Shown here piece after piece: positions 1-6,658 of a stretch of DNA of 7,974 bases. Position 1 is the stretch's first letter, and each line of letters starts with the position of its first letter. The translations under genes were made by a program, and so were the position numbers. The notes under the pieces are model-generated. The model was not told the origin of the DNA. It was given only the letters and a program-made list of their open reading frames with translations, and ran no database searches. The stretch covers positions 1 through 7,974 of the forward strand of contig JAIUYB010000079.1 of assembly GCA_020216625.1 (NCBI GenBank), in the 5' to 3' direction. The stretch is from Desulfarculus sp. (GTDB lineage Bacteria; Desulfobacterota; Desulfarculia; Desulfarculales; Desulfarculaceae).

Positions 1-792
<792 letters not shown>

Positions 793-854
793 GCCCTTGG
801 CTGCCGAACCCCGCCCTTCTCCCTGGCGATCAACCGAGCTAACTTCATGTTTCC

Positions 855-895
855 CGATGGATGACCTCCAAGGCCATCGAGACTATCTATTTTTC
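855..895 (+). terminator. Weak hairpin plus T-run, possible hflX terminator
   Basis: CGATGG (855-860) pairs with CCATCG (874-879), and inside it CCT (865-867) pairs with AGG (871-873), leaving a 4-nt bulge. A run of five T starts at 890, about ten bases after the stem. The stem is short and the distance to the T-run is longer than usual, so this may equally be leader sequence of the next gene or chance. It is the only terminator-like structure seen after hflX. Confidence 0.25.
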
Positions 896-1018
896 ATCCG
901 GTTAGTCTAGCGATATCCTTGGCGAATATTTGATCACCGCGCCGCCGGCTCCGCCGGCCCCCGGACCGGATTGGTGTCCGACCAGACCCCGCTCCGGACC
1001 GCCGCCAAACCTTCCCCC

Positions 1019-1024
1019 GGAGGA
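1019..1024 (+). promoter_or_regulatory. Shine-Dalgarno of the double-cubane reductase gene
   Basis: GGAGGA lies 7 nt before the ATG at 1032 and decides the start. The frame is open further upstream to a TTG at 930, but that stretch is Pro-rich, unlike the family, and has no ribosome site. Confidence 0.8.
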
Positions 1025-1031
1025 ACAAGCC

Positions 1032-2309
1032 ATGAGCGACGAATACCGCCAGATGTGGCGGGACCTGGGCCTGAACCTGGAGGCCCACGACGTCCTGCTT
1101 TCGGTCCTGGGCCAGGGCTATAAGGACGTCTTCCTGAGCCAGGAGAACCGACCCCAGGGCATGGAGTACTTCAACTTCGTGGTCAGCCAGGTCCACGGGC
1201 TGCGCATCAAGGAGCTGCTGGACGCCCAGGCCGAGGGGCGCAAGGTCATCGGCTCCTTCTGCGTCTTCGTGCCCGAGGAGATCGTGCTGGCGGTGGACGG
1301 GGTGCTGGTGGGCCTCTGCTCCGGGGCCGACTTCGCGGTGGAGGAGGTGGAGAAATATCTGCCCCGCAACACCTGCGCCCTGATCAAGAGCGCCCTGGGC
1401 TTCAAGCTGGGCCAGGTCTGCCCCTACCTGGAGAGCGCCGACCTGATCGTGGGCGAGAACACCTGCGACGGCAAGAAGAAGGCCTACGAGACCATGGGCG
1501 GGCTGGTGCCCAAGGTCTACGTGATGGACCTGCCCCAGATGAAGACCGACCAAGGCCGCGCCCTGCTCAAGTCCGAGTACCAGCGTTTCGTCACCAAAAT
1601 GGAAGCGCTGAGCGGCCGCAAGATCACCCCCGCCAGCCTGAGGAAGGGCATCCAGACCGTCAACGCCAAGCGCCGGGCCCTGGCCCGCCTCAACGCCCTG
1701 CGGGCTCACAACCCCGCCCCCATTTCCGGCCTGGACGCCCTGCTGATCCATCAGGTCTCTTTCTACGACAACCCCATCCGCTTCACCGACGCGGTGAACC
1801 GCATCTGCGACGAGCTGGAGCAGCGGGTGGCCCAGAACCAGGGGGTCTTCCCCCAGGCCACCAAGCGGGTGCTGCTCTCCGGCTGCCCCATGGCGGTGCC
1901 CAACTGGAAGGTGCCGTGGATTCTGGAGACCAGCGGGGCGGTGATCGTGGGCGAAGAGTCCTGCGTGGGCGAGCGCGGCCTGCGCAATGCCGTGGACGAT
2001 TCCGCCGACAGCGTAGAGGGCCTCCTGGACGCCATCGTGGACCGCTATTTCGCCATTGATTGCGCGGTGTTCACCCCCAACCCCGACCGGCCCCGCCACG
2101 TGCGCGAGATGGCGGCGGCCTATCACGCCCAGGGCGTGATCCACTACAGCCTCCAGTTCTGCCAGCCCTACCAGATGGAAGCCATTCCCATGGAGCGCGG
2201 GCTCAAGGCCGACGGCATCCCCACCCTGCGCCTGGAGACCGACTATGGGGCCGAGGACGTTGGCCAGCTCAAGACCCGCATCGAGGCCTTTTTGGAGATG
2301 CTGGGCTAA
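1032..2309 (+). CDS. Double-cubane-cluster anaerobic reductase (HgdB/YjiM family)
   Basis: 425 residues, related to the 2-hydroxyacyl-CoA dehydratase D-component / benzoyl-CoA reductase family. The closest type I recognise is the double-cubane cluster protein (E. coli YjiM; the Carboxydothermus homologue carries an [8Fe-9S] double cubane and reduces small molecules such as acetylene). Seen: GSFCVFVPEEI (74-84), the family's Cys-x3-Pro-Glu-Glu region; NTCALIKS (113-120); ENTCDGKKKAYE (142-153), the hallmark of the double-cubane group; SGCPM (283-287); ESCVGERG (309-316); and a late Cys in QFCQPYQ (375-381). There are ten cysteines in all, enough for six cluster ligands, which I cannot assign individually. 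There is no signal peptide or membrane segment, so it is cytoplasmic. Such proteins need an ATP-dependent electron-donating activator (HgdC/YjiL type); none lies nearby here. The gene is monocistronic by layout: 239 bases upstream are free and a strong terminator follows. The physiological substrate is unknown. Confidence 0.9.
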   Translation: MSDEYRQMWRDLGLNLEAHDVLLSVLGQGYKDVFLSQENRPQGMEYFNFVVSQVHGLRIKELLDAQAEGRKVIGSFCVFVPEEIVLAVDGVLVGLCSGADFAVEEVEKYLPRNTCALIKSALGFKLGQVCPYLESADLIVGENTCDGKKKAYETMGGLVPKVYVMDLPQMKTDQGRALLKSEYQRFVTKMEALSGRKITPASLRKGIQTVNAKRRALARLNALRAHNPAPISGLDALLIHQVSFYDNPIRFTDAVNRICDELEQRVAQNQGVFPQATKRVLLSGCPMAVPNWKVPWILETSGAVIVGEESCVGERGLRNAVDDSADSVEGLLDAIVDRYFAIDCAVFTPNPDRPRHVREMAAAYHAQGVIHYSLQFCQPYQMEAIPMERGLKADGIPTLRLETDYGAEDVGQLKTRIEAFLEMLG

Positions 2310-2330
2310 ACCAATTCGCAGTAGCGCCAG

Positions 2331-2362
2331 CGGGCGGGGGATGCTCCCCCGCCCGTTTTTTT
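2331..2362 (+). terminator. Rho-independent terminator after the double-cubane reductase
   Basis: A perfect 10-bp stem, CGGGCGGGGG (2331-2340) with CCCCCGCCCG (2346-2355), has a 5-nt loop ATGCT and is followed directly by seven T (2356-2362). It starts 21 bases after the stop codon. This should separate the reductase transcript from the transporter gene. Confidence 0.93.
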
Positions 2363-2436
2363 GGGCAAGCCGCGCTCGACCCGGTGGGTCAGGCCGTCGC
2401 CGGACCGCCAGGCTGGCGTTTGGCGTCCCGGACCGG

Positions 2437-2448
2437 CATAATGGCCCC
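2437..2448 (+). promoter_or_regulatory. -10-like hexamer just before the transporter start (possible leaderless mRNA)
   Basis: CATAAT (2437-2442) matches five of six bases of the sigma-70 -10 consensus and ends 6 nt before the ATG at 2449, where transcription would be expected to start. No Shine-Dalgarno is visible, which fits a leaderless transcript. The -35 position (about 2414-2419, TGGCGT) is poor, so this is tentative. Confidence 0.35.
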
Positions 2449-3774
2449 ATGCCGCAGCCCGATTTCCACGAACTGAAGCTTCGCTATTCCCTGGACGCCT
2501 GGCCGCCGCCCCTGGCCACCGGACTGCTGGCCCTGCAATGGCTAGTGGTGCTCCTGCCCGGACTGCTGGTCCTGGGCGAGGTGGTGGTGGCGGCCCGGGG
2601 CCTGGACCCGGCCCAGCGGGTGGGCTTTCTCCAGCGCCTGCTCTTGCTGGGCGGTCTGGTGCAGTTGGCCCAGGTGTTCTTGGGCCACCGCCTGCCCGGT
2701 TTGGTGGGACCGGCCACGGTGCTGATGGTGGGCATGCTGGCCACCTTGGGCTCGGGCCAGGCCGCGGTCTTCGGAGCCCTGGCCCTGGGCGGGGTGCTCA
2801 CCGCGCTGATGGGCGCCTTGGGTCTGGCCCGCCGCCTGGGCCGGCTCTACACCCCGCCGGTGCTGGCCGCCACCCTGCTGCTGATCTCCATCAGCCTGGG
2901 CCCCACCTTGCGCGACCTGCTTTTCGACCCCCACACCGCCGGCCGGTCCTTCGGCGGGTCGTTCCTCTACGCCCTGGGCCTGGCGGCCCTGCTTTTCTGG
3001 GGCCAGAGCCGGATCAAGGGCCTGTTGGGCTCGGCCTTGCTGCTTTTTGGCCTGGTGCTGGGCTCGGCGGTCTATCACCTGCTGGGCCTGGGTCCCTGGC
3101 CCGGCCTGGGCCAAGGCGCCGGGGCCGGGCTGGACCTGGCCAACCTGCTGCCCATGCCCCTGGCCTTGGACTGGGGGGTGCTGGCCTCCTTCTGCCTCTG
3201 CTACCTGGCCTTGATCGCCAACGAGCTGGCCAGCGTGGAGGCCCTGGGTCCCATGGTGGGCCTGGGCGAGATGGGGCGGCGACCGGACCGGGCGGTGCTG
3301 GTCTCCGGCCTGGGAGGGGTCCTCGCCGGGCTGTGGGGAGTGCCGGGGCCGGTCACCTATTCCTTGAGCCCCGGGATATTGATCACCAGCCAGAGCGCCA
3401 GCCGCCTGACCTTGGCGCCCGCCGCCTTGGCGCTGATGGCCCTGGCCCTGTGGCCCGGCGGCCTGGCTTGGGTGGGGTTGATGCCGGCCCCGGTGGTGGG
3501 GGCGGTGCTGCTGGCCCTGACCGCCAACACGGTCTACGCGGCCCTGCTATTGATGTACAGCGAGGGAGAGAAGCCCGACTGGGCCGACGGCCTGGTGGTG
3601 GGCATGGGGCTGATGGGGGCCCTGGTGGTCAGCTTCATGCCCGACAGCGCCCGCGCGGCCCTGCATCCCCTCTTGCGGCCGCTCTTGGGCAACGGCTTCG
3701 TGATGGGCCTCTTGCTGGCCCTGGCCATGGAGCACATCGTGCTGCGCCGCGGAAAGGCGAAAAGCGGGCGCTGA
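2449..3774 (+). CDS. NCS2/NAT-family nucleobase permease-like transporter, divergent
   Basis: 441 residues, almost wholly hydrophobic, with roughly 12-14 membrane segments; an inner-membrane transporter. It resembles the nucleobase-ascorbate (xanthine/uracil permease) family in length and in three landmarks: the first helix with LALQW (27-31); the TM8-type acidic site in IANELASVE (256-264); and the TM10 signature region VPGPVTYSLSPGI (298-310) followed by TSQSASR (313-319), which parallels the family pattern of a Gly/Pro turn, T-Y-S, the E-N-x-G loop and a T-x-x-x-S-R end. Two usual substrate-site features differ: the first-helix Gln-His pair is Gln-Trp, and the E-N of the TM10 loop is Leu-Ser. 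The TM8-type Glu (259) is kept. Substrate is therefore uncertain, and a non-purine/pyrimidine ligand is possible. The start at 2449 is chosen because upstream in-frame sequence crosses the terminator and reads into the previous gene; no good ribosome site is visible. Confidence 0.8.
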   Translation: MPQPDFHELKLRYSLDAWPPPLATGLLALQWLVVLLPGLLVLGEVVVAARGLDPAQRVGFLQRLLLLGGLVQLAQVFLGHRLPGLVGPATVLMVGMLATLGSGQAAVFGALALGGVLTALMGALGLARRLGRLYTPPVLAATLLLISISLGPTLRDLLFDPHTAGRSFGGSFLYALGLAALLFWGQSRIKGLLGSALLLFGLVLGSAVYHLLGLGPWPGLGQGAGAGLDLANLLPMPLALDWGVLASFCLCYLALIANELASVEALGPMVGLGEMGRRPDRAVLVSGLGGVLAGLWGVPGPVTYSLSPGILITSQSASRLTLAPAALALMALALWPGGLAWVGLMPAPVVGAVLLALTANTVYAALLLMYSEGEKPDWADGLVVGMGLMGALVVSFMPDSARAALHPLLRPLLGNGFVMGLLLALAMEHIVLRRGKAKSGR

Positions 3775-3840
3775 GGCCCCCGCTCGGGTCCGCGTCCGGC
3801 CCATGCGTGGTCTCGGCCTGGCCTCGTCCTGATTCCACAG

Positions 3841-3973
3841 GGGTTGGGTGCCTCCCCGCCCGTGTATTCATGCGAGCAGACGAGAAGGCGAGGATGAACT
3901 CCGCCCCCTGAATGCCAGAGATGGCATCTGCGGGAGCGGGCAAAGTGGTTCAAGATCGAGCGTCACCCAACCC
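3841..3973 (+). other. Nested inverted repeats, possible structured RNA
   Basis: This lies in the 231-base gap between two convergent genes. GGGTTGGGTG (3841-3850) is exactly complementary to CACCCAACCC (3964-3973). Inside it, CCCGCCCG (3855-3862) can pair with CGGG (3931-3934) and CGGG (3937-3940) around a 2-nt bulge. Inside that are two local hairpins: GGCGAG/CTCCGCC (3887-3905, one bulged base, loop GATGAA) and ATGCCA-GAGA-TGGCAT (3912-3927), whose loop on the + strand is a GNRA tetraloop. All pairings are mutually compatible. No known RNA family is recognised, and no T-run follows. It may instead be a bidirectional transcription end region or chance pairing in GC-rich DNA. Confidence 0.3.
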
Positions 3974-3981
3974 GGATTGTC

Positions 3982-3998
3982 GGTCGATGCGCTCGACC
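3982..3998. repeat. Short inverted repeat between convergent genes
   Basis: GGTCGA (3982-3987) and TCGACC (3993-3998) form a 6-bp stem with loop TGCGC, just beyond the stop codon of the minus-strand acetyl-CoA hydrolase gene. There is no T-run on either side. It could help end transcription of that gene, but support is weak. Confidence 0.3.
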
Positions 3999-4005
3999 CC
4001 GCCCT

Positions 4006-5931
4006 CTAAACCCGGCTCAGGGGCTCGTCGCTCAGGGGGCTGTGGCCGAAGTCATAGGACAAATTGACGGTGGGCTCCGTCACCGGCTGGTCAAAGTGGA
4101 TGCTCAGCTCGATGACGCCCTGGCTGACCAGGCCGGTCACCGCGTAGCCCAGGCTGTAGAGGATGTGCAGCGAGGCTTGGTTCTCGGGCATGACGAAAGC
4201 CGCGATGCCCTGGTATCCCCGGCTCTTGGCGATGTCCACCAGGGTCTGCATGATCACCCGGCCCAGGCCCTTGCCCTGGAAGCTGTCGCGCACCGCGAAA
4301 TCCACCTCCGGCAACTCGCCCGCACCCAAGACATAGCGCCCCAGGCCCGCGATCTGTTCGTGGCCCAGCTCTCCGCTCACCGCCACCACCGCCATCTCGC
4401 GGTGGTAGTCTATGTTGACCATGCGCTGCATGTCCTTGCGCGGAAATGCCTTGATGGCGTGCAGGAAGCGGTAGTAGACCTCGCGGTCGCTCATGCTGTA
4501 AAAAAATTCCTGCACCAGGCGCTCGTCGGTGGCCTTCACCGGCCGCACCAGGACCTCGGTGCCTTCCTTCAAGGTCACCTGGCGCTCGAATTCCTGGGGA
4601 TATACCCCGGTGAAAAGCGGCACCAGCACTTGGCTCTGGCTGATCAGGCCCAGCTCGCGGGCGGCGGTGAGCAGGGCGTCCCGGTGGTGGGGATGGGCGA
4701 TGTCGATCAGGGCCACCGCCCGCTCGCTCAAGGACAGGCCGTGCAGGTAGGCGGTGCCGTACTCCGTGACCACGGTGCGCACCCCGGCCCGGGTGACGGC
4801 CACGCCCGCGCCCTCGCTGAGCATGGGCCGGATGCGACTGCTGCCGTCGGTGCGCAGGCTGGTCAGGGCCACCACGCTCAGGCCGTCCTGGCTCTTGGCC
4901 GCTCCACGCAAAAAGTCCACCATGCCACCCAACCCGGCGTAGACCCGGCCGCCGGCCATGTCGGCGCAGACCTGACCGGTCAGATCCACCTCGATGGCCT
5001 CGTGCACCGTGACCATGCGCTCATTGAGAGCGATGTTGGCCACGTCGTTGGTGAAGCGCACCGGGAAGAACTTGACCAGGGGGTTGTTGTTGACGAAAGC
5101 GAACAGGCGCTCGCCTCCGAGGCAATAGGAGGCCAGAATTTTCTTGGGATAGAAGGTCTTGCGCTCCCCCGAGATTACACCCGCCTCCACCAGATCCACA
5201 TAGGGATCGGTGAGCACGTCGGTGTGCACCCCCAGGTCGCGCTTGTCGTGCAGCTCGGCCAGCACCGCCTGGGGGATGCGTCCCAGGCCACAGTGGATGG
5301 TGGAGCCGTCCTTGATCAGCCTGGCCACCTGACGGGCGACCTTCTTCTGCACCTCGTCCGGACCAGGGGTGGTGAAGCGGATCAGGGGCTCCTCGTACTC
5401 CACGATGGCGTCGAACTCGCTGACGTGGACAAAGGCGTCGCCGTGAGTGACCGGCATGCGGGGATTGACCTGGGCGATGACCACCCGGGCCATCTCCAGG
5501 GCGTCGCTGACCACATCCACCGCCACCCCCAGGGAGACGTAGCCGTGCTCGTTGGGCGGGGTGACTTGGATCAGGGCCGCGTCGATGGGCAGCCGTCGCT
5601 CGCGCAGCAGACGGGGCACGTCGCTGAGGTAGAGCGGGGCGTAATCGGCCCGGCCCTCCTGCACCGCCTGACGGGCGCCGGCGGCCACGAAAAACTTTTT
5701 GGGGCGGAAGCTGTCGGCGAAGCGGGCCTCGGTGTAGGTGTCCTGGGCCACGCTGAGGACGTGGATGACCTCCACGTCGGTGAGCTGGCCGGCCTTGGCC
5801 GCCAGGGTCCGCACCAGGTGTTGGGGTTCGCCGCAGCCGGAGCCAAGAAATATGCGGCTGCCTGAACGCAAAAGGTCCAGGGCCTTGTCGGCATCCTTGC
5901 GCCGCTGGCGATAAAGCTCCATCCAATCCAA
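4006..5931 (-). CDS. Acetyl-CoA hydrolase/CoA-transferase fused to a GNAT acetyltransferase domain
   Basis: 641 residues. The N-terminal two-thirds is a class I CoA-transferase/acetyl-CoA hydrolase (4-hydroxybutyrate CoA-transferase type), which moves CoA between acyl groups or hydrolyses acyl-CoA. Seen (counting from the TTG at 5931): LGSGCGEPQ near 29-37; the mid-domain GRIPQAV; HTDVLTDPYVDLVEAGV at 236-252, the segment that normally carries the catalytic Glu but has Asp238 here; and GLGGMVDF at 333-340, the oxyanion-type Gly-rich motif with Met where Gln is usual. From about 455 to 613 follows a GNAT domain with motif A at 544-557 (DFAV...QGKGLG), the acetyl-CoA pyrophosphate-binding signature. 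This two-domain fusion is a known architecture in anaerobic bacteria, but the acceptor of the GNAT domain is not known to me. Cytoplasmic. TTG 5931 is preferred over ATG 5922 because GAGG lies 6 nt before it and 15 nt before the ATG. Longer starts overlap the 64-residue gene in another frame and read as low-complexity Pro/Ser/Thr/Trp sequence. Confidence 0.93.
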   Translation of the reverse strand: MDWMELYRQRRKDADKALDLLRSGSRIFLGSGCGEPQHLVRTLAAKAGQLTDVEVIHVLSVAQDTYTEARFADSFRPKKFFVAAGARQAVQEGRADYAPLYLSDVPRLLRERRLPIDAALIQVTPPNEHGYVSLGVAVDVVSDALEMARVVIAQVNPRMPVTHGDAFVHVSEFDAIVEYEEPLIRFTTPGPDEVQKKVARQVARLIKDGSTIHCGLGRIPQAVLAELHDKRDLGVHTDVLTDPYVDLVEAGVISGERKTFYPKKILASYCLGGERLFAFVNNNPLVKFFPVRFTNDVANIALNERMVTVHEAIEVDLTGQVCADMAGGRVYAGLGGMVDFLRGAAKSQDGLSVVALTSLRTDGSSRIRPMLSEGAGVAVTRAGVRTVVTEYGTAYLHGLSLSERAVALIDIAHPHHRDALLTAARELGLISQSQVLVPLFTGVYPQEFERQVTLKEGTEVLVRPVKATDERLVQEFFYSMSDREVYYRFLHAIKAFPRKDMQRMVNIDYHREMAVVAVSGELGHEQIAGLGRYVLGAGELPEVDFAVRDSFQGKGLGRVIMQTLVDIAKSRGYQGIAAFVMPENQASLHILYSLGYAVTGLVSQGVIELSIHFDQPVTEPTVNLSYDFGHSPLSDEPLSRV

Positions 5932-5937
5932 AGGGCA

Positions 5938-5941
5938 CCTC
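5938..5941 (-). promoter_or_regulatory. Ribosome site supporting a TTG start
   Basis: On the minus strand GAGG is followed after 6 nt by TTG (5931-5929) and after 15 nt by ATG (5922-5920). Normal spacing therefore favours the TTG, adding three residues to the N-terminus and giving it as MDWMELYRQ. Confidence 0.5.
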
Positions 5942-5977
5942 GCGAAAGTCTGATGAATCGCCGGCGGGGCTTGGAGT

Positions 5978-6172
5978 CTATTCGGGCTGGCTTTTATCGG
6001 TTTCCAGCCGGGCGGGCTGGTGGCAGGCTTCGTCGATGAGTTGTTCCATGGTTTCCAGGCAGGGGCCGCCGGTGCGGGTGATGTCGTCCACCACCCGGTC
6101 CCAGAGTTCGGCGGTGGTGTCGAAGTCCGGACGCAACGTCCGCTCACGGATGTCTTGGGGCTGGTCGCTCAT
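5978..6172 (-). CDS. Small hypothetical protein upstream of the acetyl-CoA hydrolase gene
   Basis: 64 residues (MSDQPQDIRE... to ...DKSQPE), acidic, no membrane segment or signal peptide, probably mostly helical between residues 16 and 52, with two cysteines (38 and 50). I do not recognise a family. It looks real because GGAGG lies about 6 nt before the ATG at 6172, a good promoter candidate lies 34 bases further upstream, and its codons keep the strong G/C third-position bias of the neighbours, whereas the overlapping frame of the next gene reads as low-complexity sequence. It ends 46 bases before the TTG of the acetyl-CoA hydrolase-GNAT gene on the same strand, so the two are probably co-transcribed. 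A longer start at 6274 is unlikely, since it would include the promoter. A role linked to the enzyme is only inferred from position. Confidence 0.7.
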   Translation of the reverse strand: MSDQPQDIRERTLRPDFDTTAELWDRVVDDITRTGGPCLETMEQLIDEACHQPARLETDKSQPE

Positions 6173-6205
6173 GCCTTCCTCCCATAACCTACCGGTTTCG
6201 CCCTC

Positions 6206-6234
6206 AAGGTACACGGAGCGGACGCATCGGTCAA
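6206..6234 (-). promoter_or_regulatory. Sigma-70-like promoter for the small protein / acetyl-CoA hydrolase unit
   Basis: On the minus strand TTGACC (6234-6229) is followed after exactly 17 bp by TACCTT (6211-6206). The -35 matches five of six consensus bases; the -10 keeps the key T, A and final T. Transcription would start near 6199, giving a leader of roughly 27 nt that contains the GGAGG of the 64-residue gene. Confidence 0.6.
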
Positions 6235-6253
6235 TGCCGCGCATCACCCAAGG

Positions 6254-6282
6254 TTTACGGCCCGGCCCGGCCATGATATTAA
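6254..6282 (+). promoter_or_regulatory. Sigma-70-like promoter for the small membrane protein gene
   Basis: TTTACG (6254-6259) and TATTAA (6277-6282) are separated by 17 bp, each matching four of six consensus bases. The TATTAA sits in a short AT-rich patch in otherwise GC-rich DNA. The expected start near 6289 gives a leader of about 30 nt including GGGGAGAG. The 8-bp sequence GGTTTACG occurs at 6252-6259, overlapping the -35, and again at 6285-6292, near the transcription start. Confidence 0.45.
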
Positions 6283-6318
6283 GTGGTTTACGACGGCAAC
6301 CCCCAGGGGAGAGACGGC

Positions 6319-6525
6319 ATGGACCGAAGATATCTGGTGCTGATCATTCGAGCGGTGATGGGTTTCCTGGGCGGCCTGGCCCTTACCTATTTCTTTTTCA
6401 CCCAAAAAGGCGAGCCCTTCAACTGGTTGCTGGTGATCATCCTGGCGGTGCTGGTGGTGGCCTCGGCCTATCTCTCCGAAGCCTGGCGGCTGAAAAGCCA
6501 GAACAAGGGCCAGGGCAAGTCCTGA
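6319..6525 (+). CDS. Small two-helix membrane protein, function unknown
   Basis: 68 residues. A short basic start (MDRRY) is followed by a hydrophobic helix at about 6-27 containing FLGGLALTYFFF, a short polar loop (TQKGEPFN), a second helix at about 38-57 (WLLVIILAVLVVASAYL), and a basic polar tail (RLKSQNKGQGKS). The charge pattern suggests both ends in the cytoplasm with a brief periplasmic loop (positive-inside rule; inference). No family is recognised. The ATG at 6319 is chosen because GGGGAGAG lies about 5 nt before it; the in-frame GTG at 6283 falls at the end of the candidate -10 box. It is divergent from the 64-residue gene, with a 146-base shared regulatory region, and is followed by a GC-rich hairpin, so it is probably a single-gene unit. 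Confidence 0.75.
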   Translation: MDRRYLVLIIRAVMGFLGGLALTYFFFTQKGEPFNWLLVIILAVLVVASAYLSEAWRLKSQNKGQGKS

Positions 6526-6560
6526 ACGAGGCTCCAACCAACGGCATGGTCAGCCAAGAT

Positions 6561-6581
6561 GGGCGGGGATATACCCCGCCC
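6561..6581. terminator. GC-rich hairpin between convergent genes, probable terminator
   Basis: GGGCGGGG (6561-6568) pairs perfectly with CCCCGCCC (6574-6581) around loop ATATA. It lies 35 bases after the stop of the small membrane protein gene and 77 bases beyond the stop of the minus-strand lipoprotein frame, so it could serve both. No real T-run follows on either strand (ATTTC on +, ATCTT on -), so efficiency is uncertain. Confidence 0.55.
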
Positions 6582-6618
6582 CAACATTTCATGAACGATT
6601 GATTCCTGGGCCAGGGTC

Positions 6619-6628
6619 GGTAATTACC
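6619..6628. repeat. 10-bp perfect palindrome GGTAATTACC
   Basis: A fully symmetric 10-bp site in an AT-rich stretch (about 6583-6650) between convergent gene ends. It could be a protein-binding site or chance. Neither flanking gene starts here, so an operator role is not obvious. The rest of this gap holds nothing else I can name. Confidence 0.3.
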
Positions 6629-6658
6629 CACACCCGCGTTATCCAATATTGTCCGGCC

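Noticed and set aside
809..816. Octamer CCCCGCCC recurring in intergenic regions (809, 2347, 3854, 3997, 6574)
   Set aside because: It also occurs repeatedly inside coding sequence, as expected at this GC content, so it is not a specific repeat family.
919..934. Sigma-54-like TTGGC...TTTGA upstream of the double-cubane reductase
   Set aside because: The -12 GC dinucleotide is missing and the spacing does not fit the -24/-12 rule.
930..1031. TTG start for the double-cubane reductase at 930
   Set aside because: It adds a Pro-rich segment foreign to the family; the ATG at 1032 has GGAGGA at good spacing.
894..2450. 518-residue open frame on the minus strand, opposite the double-cubane reductase
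   Set aside because: Its His/Gly/Gln/Leu/Val-rich composition is the typical antisense shadow of a GC-rich gene, and the plus-strand protein has clear family motifs.
2538..3911. 457-residue plus-strand frame overlapping the transporter
   Set aside because: Gly/Pro/Ala/Arg-rich low-complexity translation of a shifted frame; the transporter frame has membrane helices and family landmarks.
3946..3958. tRNA T-loop-like sequence GGTTCAAGATC
   Set aside because: No matching acceptor, D or anticodon stems could be found around it.
4596..4608. 13-mer GGGGATATACCCC, repeated at 6565-6577
   Set aside because: The first copy is within the coding sequence of the acetyl-CoA hydrolase gene (reading through a Gly-Val-Tyr-Pro segment); sharing with the hairpin core is probably chance.
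4042..5865. 607-residue open frame on the plus strand, opposite the acetyl-CoA hydrolase-GNAT gene
   Set aside because: Antisense shadow rich in His, Gln, Asp and Gly with no motif; the minus-strand frame is a recognisable enzyme over its full length.
5932..6147. N-terminal extension of the acetyl-CoA hydrolase frame to an ATG at 6147
   Set aside because: The added residues are low-complexity Pro/Ser/Thr/Trp sequence produced by reading the 64-residue gene in another frame, and no ribosome site supports that start.
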